From Protula sp. h YS-2021 (taxonomy: Eukaryota; Annelida; Polychaeta; Sabellida; Serpulidae): 64,000 nucleotides of DNA. The stretch's first letter is position 1; every line of letters begins with the position of its first letter. Positions 9,186 to 19,100 of the stretch are shown in pieces. Under the pieces are notes generated by a model. It was not told the DNA's origin and searched no databases. It saw only the letters and a program-made list of their open reading frames with translations. The stretch spans positions 1 to 64,000 of the forward strand of contig OX457031.1 of assembly GCA_949752745.1 (NCBI GenBank), written 5' to 3'. A program made the position numbers and the translations under genes.

Positions 9186-11518
9186 AGGGTTAAGGTTGGG
9201 GTCAGGGTCAGGGTTAGGGTCAGGGTCAGGTTGGGGTCAGGGTCAGGGTTAGGGTCAGGGTCTGGGTCAGGGTCAGGCTTAAGGTCAGGGTCAGGATTGG
9301 GGTCAGGGTCAGGGTTTAGGGTTAAGTCAAGGTTGAATTGTGTTAGACTTAGAATATTTTAATAGGGCTGGGTCAGATGTTAGGGTCAGGGTCAAGGTTG
9401 GGTCAGGGTTAGGGTCTGGGTCTGGGTCGGGGTCAGGGTCTGGGTCAAGGTTGGGGTCAGGATTGGGGTCAGGGTCCAGGTTGGGATAAGGGTCAGGGTT
9501 AGGGTCAGGGTCAGGGTTTCGGGTCAGGGTCAGGTTTAAGGATTCGTTAAAGGCTGAGCTGTGTTGTACTTTGAATATTTTTATAGGGTTGTGTCAGGGG
9601 TTAGGGTCAGGGTCAAGGTTTGGGTCCGGGTCATGTTCAGGGTTAGGGTCATGGTCAGGGTCGCGGTCAGGGTCAGGATCATGGTCAGGGTCAAGGTTAG
9701 GTTCAGGGTGAGGGTTGGGATCAGGGTCTGTGTTAAGGGTTGGGTGAAGGTTGAGATGTGTTGCACTTAGAATATTTTTATAGGGTTGTATCAGTTGTTG
9801 GGGTCAGGGATAGGGTCAGGGTCGGGGTCGGGGTCAGGGACAGGGTCAAGGTTGGGGTCAGCGTTGGGGTCAGGGTCTAGGTTGGGGTCTGGGTCAGGGT
9901 TAGGGTCAGGGTCAGGGTTGGGGTCAGGGTCAAGGGTTAAGGGTTCGTTCAAGGTTGAGCTGTGTTGGACTTAGAATATTTTTATAGGGTTGGGTCAGGG
10001 GTTAGAGTCAGGGTCAAGGTTATGGTTCAGGGTCATGTTCAGGGTTAGGGTCAAGTTCAGGGTCGGGGTCACGGTCAGGGTCAGGGTCAGGGTTGGGGTC
10101 AGGGTCAGGGTTAAGGGTTGGGTCAAGGTTGAGATGTGTTGCTCTTAGAATATTTTTAATGAGTTGTATTATGGGTTAGGGTCAGGGTCAAGGTTGGAAT
10201 CAGGGTTAGGGTAAGGGTCGGGGTCGGGGTCAGGGTCAAGGTTGGGGTCAGGGTTGGGGTCTGGGTCAGGGTTGGGGTCAGGGTCAGGGTTAGTGTCAGG
10301 GTCAGGGTTGGGGTCAGGGTCAGTGTTAGGGTCAGGGTCAGGGTCATGTTCAGGGTTAAGGTCAAGGTCATGCTTGGGGTCAGGGTCTTGGTTAAGGGTT
10401 GAGTCAAGGTTGAGTTGTGTGGGACTTGGAATATTTTAATAGTGTTGGGTCAGGGGTTAGGGTCAGTGTCAAGGTTGGGGTCAGGGTCAAGGTTGGGGTC
10501 AGGGTCAGGGCTAGGGTCAGGGACAGGGTCAGGGTTAGGGTCAGGGTTGGGGTCAGGGTCAGGGTTAGGGTCAAGGTGATGGTCAGGGTTAGGGTCACTG
10601 TCAGGGTCAGGGTCAGTGTCAGGGTTAGGGTCAGGGTCAGGGATGGGGTCAGGGTCGGGTCAAGGTTGGGGTCAGGGTCAAGGTTGGGGTCAGGGTCAGG
10701 GTTATGGTCAGGGTCAGGGTTGGGGTCAGGGTCAGGGTAAGGGTCAGTTTCAGGGACAGGGTCAAGGTTGGGGTCAGGGTCAGGGTTAGGGTCACTGTCA
10801 GGGTCAGGGTCAGTGTCAGGGTTAGGGTCAGGGTCAAGGTTGGGGTCAGGGTCGGGGTTAATGGTTGGGTCAAGGTTGAGTTGTGTTGGACTTAGAATAT
10901 TTTAATAGGGTTGGGTCAGGGGTTAGTTTTAGGGTCAAGGTTGGGGTCAGGGTCAAGGTTGGGGTCAGGGTCAGGGTTAGGGTCAGGGTCAGGGTTGGGG
11001 TCAGGGTCAGGGTTACGGTCAGTGTCAGGGTCAGGGTCAGGGTTAGGGTCAGGGTCAGGGTTGGGGTCAGGGTTAGGGTTATAGTGTTGGGTCAAGGTTG
11101 AGTTGTGTTGGACTTAGAATATTTTAATAGGGTTGGGTCAGGGGTTAGGGTCAGGGTCAAGGTTGGGGTCAGGGTCAGGGTCAGGGTTAGGGTCAGGGTT
11201 AGGGTTGGTGTCAGGGTCAGGGTTAGGGTCAGGGTTGGGGTCAGGGTCAGGGTTAGGGTCAGGGTCAGGGTCAGGGTTAGGGTCAGGGTCAGGGTTGGGG
11301 TCAGGGTCGGGGTTAAGGGTTTGGTCAAGGTTGAGTTGTGTTGGACTTAGAATATTTTAATAGGGTTGGGTCAGGGGTTAGGGTCAGGGTCAAGGTTGGG
11401 GTCAGGGTCTGGGTCAGGGTTAGGGTCAGGGTCAGGGTCAGGTTTAGGGTCAGGGTCAGGGTCAGGGTCAAGGTTAGGGTCAGGGTCAGGGTCAAGGTTG
11501 GGGTCTGGGTCAGGGTTA

Positions 11519-11722
11519 GGGTTTTAACCCGGGTTGCATTTTCTTGCGTTTATAGGGTTGTTACCCGGGGTTACCTTGCGTGACCTATGGTCACTGACCA
11601 AATTACAGCTGTCAATCATCGATGACGTCATAAATATATCAGCCAATCAGAAGTTTTTTTCTATCATTTCTTTGGTACGGGGAGCCATGGTACGGGGAGC
11701 CATGTGCACCCTTAGCTCTATA
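11519..11722 (+). repeat. Boundary block, long form (204 bp), B type
   Basis: It aligns with the 162-bp block but carries extra sequence between the hairpin and the T-rich stretch. The extra part includes GTGACCTATGGTCAC (11580-11594, a perfect inverted repeat), GGTCACTGACC (11589-11599), TCATCGATGA, TGACGTCA and AGCCAATCAG. The second copy is 14191-14394 and a related D copy is 43324-43527. Confidence 0.92.
11616..11650 (+). promoter_or_regulatory. CRE plus CCAAT promoter-like composite (B1)
   Basis: A full palindromic CRE, TGACGTCA (11623-11630), overlaps the palindrome TCATCGATGA. Twelve bases after the CRE comes CCAAT within AGCCAATCAG (11641-11650), which matches the NF-Y consensus well. 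A TAAATATA stretch lies between them. CRE and CCAAT elements are established binding sites for CREB/ATF and NF-Y. That they act as a promoter here, for instance for a telomeric-repeat RNA, is inference. Confidence 0.5.
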
Positions 11723-11857
11723 CCCTAACCCTAACCCTAACCCTAACCCTAACCCTAACCCTAACCCTAACCCTAACCCTAACCCTAACACTAACCCTAA
11801 CCCTAACCCTAACCCTAACCCTAACCCTAACCCTAACCCTAACCCTAACCCTAACCC
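11723..11857 (-). repeat. Interstitial telomeric array at B1/B2 junction
   Basis: About 22 CCCTAA units with a single CACTAA variant. The array starts at the CTCTATA seam and ends at the entry point of the second B module. Confidence 0.97.
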
Positions 11858-14287
11858 AGGGTTAAGGTTGGGGTCAGGGTCAGGGTTAGGGTCAGGGTCA
11901 GGTTGGGGTCAGGGTCAGGGTTAGGGTCAGGGTCTGGGTCAGGGTCAGGCTTAAGGTCAGGGTCAGGATTGGGGTCAGGGTCAGGGTTTAGGGTTAAGTC
12001 AAGGTTGAATTGTGTTAGACTTAGAATATTTTAATAGGGCTGGGTCAGATGTTAGGGTCAGGGTCAAGGTTGGGTCAGGGTTAGGGTCTGGGTCTGGGTC
12101 GGGGTCAGGGTCTGGGTCAAGGTTGGGGTCAGGATTGGGGTCAGGGTCCAGGTTGGGATAAGGGTCAGGGTTAGGGTCAGGGTCAGGGTTTCGGGTCAGG
12201 GTCAGGTTTAAGGATTCGTTAAAGGCTGAGCTGTGTTGTACTTTGAATATTTTTATAGGGTTGTGTCAGGGGTTAGGGTCAGGGTCAAGGTTTGGGTCCG
12301 GGTCATGTTCAGGGTTAGGGTCATGGTCAGGGTCGCGGTCAGGGTCAGGATCATGGTCAGGGTCAAGGTTAGGTTCAGGGTGAGGGTTGGGATCAGGGTC
12401 TGTGTTAAGGGTTGGGTGAAGGTTGAGATGTGTTGCACTTAGAATATTTTTATAGGGTTGTATCAGTTGTTGGGGTCAGGGATAGGGTCAGGGTCGGGGT
12501 CGGGGTCAGGGACAGGGTCAAGGTTGGGGTCAGCGTTGGGGTCAGGGTCTAGGTTGGGGTCTGGGTCAGGGTTAGGGTCAGGGTCAGGGTTGGGGTCAGG
12601 GTCAAGGGTTAAGGGTTCGTTCAAGGTTGAGCTGTGTTGGACTTAGAATATTTTTATAGGGTTGGGTCAGGGGTTAGAGTCAGGGTCAAGGTTATGGTTC
12701 AGGGTCATGTTCAGGGTTAGGGTCAAGTTCAGGGTCGGGGTCACGGTCAGGGTCAGGGTCAGGGTTGGGGTCAGGGTCAGGGTTAAGGGTTGGGTCAAGG
12801 TTGAGATGTGTTGCTCTTAGAATATTTTTAATGAGTTGTATTATGGGTTAGGGTCAGGGTCAAGGTTGGAATCAGGGTTAGGGTAAGGGTCGGGGTCGGG
12901 GTCAGGGTCAAGGTTGGGGTCAGGGTTGGGGTCTGGGTCAGGGTTGGGGTCAGGGTCAGGGTTAGTGTCAGGGTCAGGGTTGGGGTCAGGGTCAGTGTTA
13001 GGGTCAGGGTCAGGGTCATGTTCAGGGTTAAGGTCAAGGTCATGCTTGGGGTCAGGGTCTTGGTTAAGGGTTGAGTCAAGGTTGAGTTGTGTGGGACTTG
13101 GAATATTTTAATAGTGTTGGGTCAGGGGTTAGGGTCAGTGTCAAGGTTGGGGTCAGGGTCAAGGTTGGGGTCAGGGTCAGGGCTAGGGTCAGGGACAGGG
13201 TCAGGGTTAGGGTCAGGGTTGGGGTCAGGGTCAGGGTTAGGGTCAAGGTGATGGTCAGGGTTAGGGTCACTGTCAGGGTCAGGGTCAGTGTCAGGGTTAG
13301 GGTCAGGGTCAGGGATGGGGTCAGGGTCGGGTCAAGGTTGGGGTCAGGGTCAAGGTTGGGGTCAGGGTCAGGGTTATGGTCAGGGTCAGGGTTGGGGTCA
13401 GGGTCAGGGTAAGGGTCAGTTTCAGGGACAGGGTCAAGGTTGGGGTCAGGGTCAGGGTTAGGGTCACTGTCAGGGTCAGGGTCAGTGTCAGGGTTAGGGT
13501 CAGGGTCAAGGTTGGGGTCAGGGTCGGGGTTAATGGTTGGGTCAAGGTTGAGTTGTGTTGGACTTAGAATATTTTAATAGGGTTGGGTCAGGGGTTAGTT
13601 TTAGGGTCAAGGTTGGGGTCAGGGTCAAGGTTGGGGTCAGGGTCAGGGTTAGGGTCAGGGTCAGGGTTGGGGTCAGGGTCAGGGTTACGGTCAGTGTCAG
13701 GGTCAGGGTCAGGGTTAGGGTCAGGGTCAGGGTTGGGGTCAGGGTTAGGGTTATAGTGTTGGGTCAAGGTTGAGTTGTGTTGGACTTAGAATATTTTAAT
13801 AGGGTTGGGTCAGGGGTTAGGGTCAGGGTCAAGGTTGGGGTCAGGGTCAGGGTCAGGGTTAGGGTCAGGGTTAGGGTTGGTGTCAGGGTCAGGGTTAGGG
13901 TCAGGGTTGGGGTCAGGGTCAGGGTTAGGGTCAGGGTCAGGGTCAGGGTTAGGGTCAGGGTCAGGGTTGGGGTCAGGGTCGGGGTTAAGGGTTTGGTCAA
14001 GGTTGAGTTGTGTTGGACTTAGAATATTTTAATAGGGTTGGGTCAGGGGTTAGGGTCAGGGTCAAGGTTGGGGTCAGGGTCTGGGTCAGGGTTAGGGTCA
14101 GGGTCAGGGTCAGGTTTAGGGTCAGGGTCAGGGTCAGGGTCAAGGTTAGGGTCAGGGTCAGGGTCAAGGTTGGGGTCTGGGTCAGGGTTAGGGTTTTAAC
14201 CCGGGTTGCATTTTCTTGCGTTTATAGGGTTGTTACCCGGGGTTACCTTGCGTGACCTATGGTCACTGACCAAATTACAGCTGTCAA

Positions 14288-14322
14288 TCATCGATGACGT
14301 CATAAATATATCAGCCAATCAG
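14288..14322 (+). promoter_or_regulatory. CRE plus CCAAT promoter-like composite (B2)
   Basis: The second B copy, with TGACGTCA at 14295-14302 and CCAAT at 14315-14319. The 12-base spacing is the same as in B1. Confidence 0.5.
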
Positions 14323-14394
14323 AAGTTTTTTTCTATCATTTCTTTGGTACGGGGAGCCATGGTACGGGGAGCCATGTGCACCCTTAGCTCTATA

Positions 14395-14529
14395 CCCTAA
14401 CCCTAACCCTAACCCTAACCCTAACCCTAACCCTAACCCTAACCCTAACCCTAACACTAACCCTAACCCTAACCCTAACCCTAACACTAACCCTAACCCT
14501 ACAGAGCCATGTGCACCCTCATCTCTATA
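14395..14529 (+). repeat. Mini-module at the B/C junction (135 bp)
   Basis: A CCCTAA array with two CACTAA variants (14395-14501) is joined to the last 28 bases of a boundary block (CAGAGCCATGTGCACC through CTCTATA). It closely resembles the 111-bp mini-module inside the C higher-order repeat but has four more CCCTAA units before the first CACTAA. This makes it a likely relative or precursor of that unit. Confidence 0.92.
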
Positions 14530-15159
14530 CCCTAACCCTAACCCTAACCCTAACCCTAACCCTAACACTAACCCAACTTAACATGGATGGACATGGACAG
14601 TGGTTAAAATTAGAGTCAAGGTTGGAGTCAGGGTCGGGGTCAGGGTCAAGGTTGGGGTCAGGGTTAGAGTCAGGGTCAGGGTCGGGGTCAGGGTCAGGGT
14701 CAGGGTCGGGGTCAGGGTTAGGGTCGGGGTCAGGGTCAGGGTCAGGGTTAGGGGTTAGGGTAAGGGTCAGGGTCAAGGTTGTGTCAAGGCTGAATTGTAT
14801 TGGACTTAGAATATTTTTAATAGGGTTAGGGTCAGGGGTTAGGGTCAGGGTCAGGGTTAAGGTCAAGGGTTGGGTCAAGGTTGAGTTGTGTTGGACTTAG
14901 AATATTTTTCAAAGGGTTAAGGTCAGGGTCAAGGGTTAAGGTTAGGGTCAAGGTTGGGGTTAGGGTCAGGGTCAAGGTTGTGTCAAGGTTGAGTTGTGTT
15001 GGACTTGGAATACTTTTCATAGGGTTAGGGTCAGGGTCAGGGGTTAGGGTCGGGGTCATGGTCAGGGGTTAGGGTCAGGGTCAGGGTCAAGGGTTGGGGT
15101 CAAAGGGTTGAGTTGGGTCAGGGCTTATTCCGGGTTGCATTTTCTTGTATCTATAGGGT

Positions 15160-15177
15160 TGCGACCCGGGGTTACCT
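15160..15177 (+). other. Conserved hairpin in boundary block (C copy, seven-pair stem)
   Basis: GGTTACCTTGGGGTAACC is a perfect inverted repeat of seven bases around a TTGG loop. It recurs in each of the 33 C boundary blocks. Confidence 0.85.
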
Positions 15178-15281
15178 TGGGGTAACCTAGGGTTACACCT
15201 GTCAATCAAGAGTTTTTTTCTATCATTTAGATGGACACAGAGCCATATGGACACAGAGCCATGTGCACCCTCATCTCTATA

Positions 15282-16033
15282 CCCTAACCCTAACCCTAAC
15301 CCTAACCCTAACCCTAACACTAACCCAACTTAACATGGATGGACATGGACAGTGGTTAAAATTAGAGTCAAGGTTGGAGTCAGGGTCGGGGTCAGGGTCA
15401 AGGTTGGGGTCAGGGTTAGAGTCAGGGTCAGGGTCGGGGTCAGGGTCAGGGTCAGGGTCGGGGTCAGGGTTAGGGTCGGGGTCAGGGTCAGGGTCAGGGT
15501 TAGGGGTTAGGGTAAGGGTCAGGGTCAAGGTTGTGTCAAGGCTGAATTGTATTGGACTTAGAATATTTTTAATAGGGTTAGGGTCAGGGGTTAGGGTCAG
15601 GGTCAGGGTTAAGGTCAAGGGTTGGGTCAAGGTTGAGTTGTGTTGGACTTAGAATATTTTTCAAAGGGTTAAGGTCAGGGTCAAGGGTTAAGGTTAGGGT
15701 CAAGGTTGGGGTTAGGGTCAGGGTCAAGGTTGTGTCAAGGTTGAGTTGTGTTGGACTTGGAATACTTTTCATAGGGTTAGGGTCAGGGTCAGGGGTTAGG
15801 GTCGGGGTCATGGTCAGGGGTTAGGGTCAGGGTCAGGGTCAAGGGTTGGGGTCAAAGGGTTGAGTTGGGTCAGGGCTTATTCCGGGTTGCATTTTCTTGT
15901 ATCTATAGGGTTGCGACCCGGGGTTACCTTGGGGTAACCTAGGGTTACACCTGTCAATCAAGAGTTTTTTTCTATCATTTAGATGGACACAGAGCCATAT
16001 GGACACAGAGCCATGTGCACCCTCATCTCTATA
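15282..16033 (+). repeat. C monomer (752 bp), anatomy
   Basis: A CCCTAA array with one CACTAA variant (15282-15327) leads to a short unique piece, AACTTAACATGGATGGACAT and following, to about 15365. A G-rich tract with TCAGGG, TCGGGG and TTAGGG hexamers follows. The spacer core GACTTAGAAT occurs at 15555 and 15646, with a variant at 15754. A 161-bp boundary block occupies 15873-16033. Confidence 0.93.
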
Positions 16034-16144
16034 CCCTAACCCTAACCCTAACCCTAACCCTAACCCTAACACTAACCCTAACCCTAACCCTAACCCTAAC
16101 ACTAACCCTAACCCTACAGAGCCATGTGCACCCTCATCTCTATA
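16034..16144 (+). repeat. C mini-module (111 bp)
   Basis: A CCCTAA array interrupted by two CACTAA variants runs into ACAGAGCC and the 28-base end of a boundary block. It is repeated every 1615 bp up to 40259-40369. In effect it is a module truncated almost to its right seam. Confidence 0.94.
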
Positions 16145-19100
16145 CCCTAACCCTAACCCTAACCCTAACCCTAACCCTAACACTAACCCAACTTAACATG
16201 GATGGACATGGACAGTGGTTAAAATTAGAGTCAAGGTTGGAGTCAGGGTCGGGGTCAGGGTCAAGGTTGGGGTCAGGGTTAGAGTCAGGGTCAGGGTCGG
16301 GGTCAGGGTCAGGGTCAGGGTCGGGGTCAGGGTTAGGGTCGGGGTCAGGGTCAGGGTCAGGGTTAGGGGTTAGGGTAAGGGTCAGGGTCAAGGTTGTGTC
16401 AAGGCTGAATTGTATTGGACTTAGAATATTTTTAATAGGGTTAGGGTCAGGGGTTAGGGTCAGGGTCAGGGTTAAGGTCAAGGGTTGGGTCAAGGTTGAG
16501 TTGTGTTGGACTTAGAATATTTTTCAAAGGGTTAAGGTCAGGGTCAAGGGTTAAGGTTAGGGTCAAGGTTGGGGTTAGGGTCAGGGTCAAGGTTGTGTCA
16601 AGGTTGAGTTGTGTTGGACTTGGAATACTTTTCATAGGGTTAGGGTCAGGGTCAGGGGTTAGGGTCGGGGTCATGGTCAGGGGTTAGGGTCAGGGTCAGG
16701 GTCAAGGGTTGGGGTCAAAGGGTTGAGTTGGGTCAGGGCTTATTCCGGGTTGCATTTTCTTGTATCTATAGGGTTGCGACCCGGGGTTACCTTGGGGTAA
16801 CCTAGGGTTACACCTGTCAATCAAGAGTTTTTTTCTATCATTTAGATGGACACAGAGCCATATGGACACAGAGCCATGTGCACCCTCATCTCTATACCCT
16901 AACCCTAACCCTAACCCTAACCCTAACCCTAACACTAACCCAACTTAACATGGATGGACATGGACAGTGGTTAAAATTAGAGTCAAGGTTGGAGTCAGGG
17001 TCGGGGTCAGGGTCAAGGTTGGGGTCAGGGTTAGAGTCAGGGTCAGGGTCGGGGTCAGGGTCAGGGTCAGGGTCGGGGTCAGGGTTAGGGTCGGGGTCAG
17101 GGTCAGGGTCAGGGTTAGGGGTTAGGGTAAGGGTCAGGGTCAAGGTTGTGTCAAGGCTGAATTGTATTGGACTTAGAATATTTTTAATAGGGTTAGGGTC
17201 AGGGGTTAGGGTCAGGGTCAGGGTTAAGGTCAAGGGTTGGGTCAAGGTTGAGTTGTGTTGGACTTAGAATATTTTTCAAAGGGTTAAGGTCAGGGTCAAG
17301 GGTTAAGGTTAGGGTCAAGGTTGGGGTTAGGGTCAGGGTCAAGGTTGTGTCAAGGTTGAGTTGTGTTGGACTTGGAATACTTTTCATAGGGTTAGGGTCA
17401 GGGTCAGGGGTTAGGGTCGGGGTCATGGTCAGGGGTTAGGGTCAGGGTCAGGGTCAAGGGTTGGGGTCAAAGGGTTGAGTTGGGTCAGGGCTTATTCCGG
17501 GTTGCATTTTCTTGTATCTATAGGGTTGCGACCCGGGGTTACCTTGGGGTAACCTAGGGTTACACCTGTCAATCAAGAGTTTTTTTCTATCATTTAGATG
17601 GACACAGAGCCATATGGACACAGAGCCATGTGCACCCTCATCTCTATACCCTAACCCTAACCCTAACCCTAACCCTAACCCTAACACTAACCCTAACCCT
17701 AACCCTAACCCTAACACTAACCCTAACCCTACAGAGCCATGTGCACCCTCATCTCTATACCCTAACCCTAACCCTAACCCTAACCCTAACCCTAACACTA
17801 ACCCAACTTAACATGGATGGACATGGACAGTGGTTAAAATTAGAGTCAAGGTTGGAGTCAGGGTCGGGGTCAGGGTCAAGGTTGGGGTCAGGGTTAGAGT
17901 CAGGGTCAGGGTCGGGGTCAGGGTCAGGGTCAGGGTCGGGGTCAGGGTTAGGGTCGGGGTCAGGGTCAGGGTCAGGGTTAGGGGTTAGGGTAAGGGTCAG
18001 GGTCAAGGTTGTGTCAAGGCTGAATTGTATTGGACTTAGAATATTTTTAATAGGGTTAGGGTCAGGGGTTAGGGTCAGGGTCAGGGTTAAGGTCAAGGGT
18101 TGGGTCAAGGTTGAGTTGTGTTGGACTTAGAATATTTTTCAAAGGGTTAAGGTCAGGGTCAAGGGTTAAGGTTAGGGTCAAGGTTGGGGTTAGGGTCAGG
18201 GTCAAGGTTGTGTCAAGGTTGAGTTGTGTTGGACTTGGAATACTTTTCATAGGGTTAGGGTCAGGGTCAGGGGTTAGGGTCGGGGTCATGGTCAGGGGTT
18301 AGGGTCAGGGTCAGGGTCAAGGGTTGGGGTCAAAGGGTTGAGTTGGGTCAGGGCTTATTCCGGGTTGCATTTTCTTGTATCTATAGGGTTGCGACCCGGG
18401 GTTACCTTGGGGTAACCTAGGGTTACACCTGTCAATCAAGAGTTTTTTTCTATCATTTAGATGGACACAGAGCCATATGGACACAGAGCCATGTGCACCC
18501 TCATCTCTATACCCTAACCCTAACCCTAACCCTAACCCTAACCCTAACACTAACCCAACTTAACATGGATGGACATGGACAGTGGTTAAAATTAGAGTCA
18601 AGGTTGGAGTCAGGGTCGGGGTCAGGGTCAAGGTTGGGGTCAGGGTTAGAGTCAGGGTCAGGGTCGGGGTCAGGGTCAGGGTCAGGGTCGGGGTCAGGGT
18701 TAGGGTCGGGGTCAGGGTCAGGGTCAGGGTTAGGGGTTAGGGTAAGGGTCAGGGTCAAGGTTGTGTCAAGGCTGAATTGTATTGGACTTAGAATATTTTT
18801 AATAGGGTTAGGGTCAGGGGTTAGGGTCAGGGTCAGGGTTAAGGTCAAGGGTTGGGTCAAGGTTGAGTTGTGTTGGACTTAGAATATTTTTCAAAGGGTT
18901 AAGGTCAGGGTCAAGGGTTAAGGTTAGGGTCAAGGTTGGGGTTAGGGTCAGGGTCAAGGTTGTGTCAAGGTTGAGTTGTGTTGGACTTGGAATACTTTTC
19001 ATAGGGTTAGGGTCAGGGTCAGGGGTTAGGGTCGGGGTCATGGTCAGGGGTTAGGGTCAGGGTCAGGGTCAAGGGTTGGGGTCAAAGGGTTGAGTTGGGT

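Larger units (their letters stand above)
9087..14394 (+). repeat. Two B modules (second is 2672 bp, 11723-14394)
   Basis: The copies from 9186 and 11858 are offset by exactly 2672 bp and look identical. Each holds a CCCTAA array, about 2.3 kb of G-rich tract and a 204-bp long boundary block (11519-11722, 14191-14394). There is no AT-rich block. The G-rich tract is divided by variants of the TTGGACTTAGAATATTTTT spacer at roughly 9346, 9568, 9763, 9968, 10141, 10423, 10889, 11111 and 11344, mostly 170-280 bp apart. No gene is seen. Confidence 0.94.
15282..16896 (+). repeat. C higher-order repeat unit (752 + 111 + 752 = 1615 bp), first copy
   Basis: The three sub-units are 15282-16033, 16034-16144 and 16145-16896. 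Each starts at a CTCTATA/CCCTAA seam. The two 752-bp sub-units carry the same sequence, and the order of long and mini units alternates strictly through all 16 copies. Confidence 0.95.

Noticed and set aside
9561..9770. The transversion variant TGAGGG, common in human proximal telomeres, as a regular component of the G-rich tracts.
   Set aside because: I could find it only sporadically (for example near 9708). The tracts are dominated by TCAGGG, TTGGGG and TCGGGG.
14511..14900. Long open frames of alternating Thr-Leu, Gly-Ser, Asp-Pro and Val-Arg residues on both strands throughout the C array.
   Set aside because: They follow directly from six-base repeats read in threes, overlap in many frames at once, and have no non-repetitive domain.
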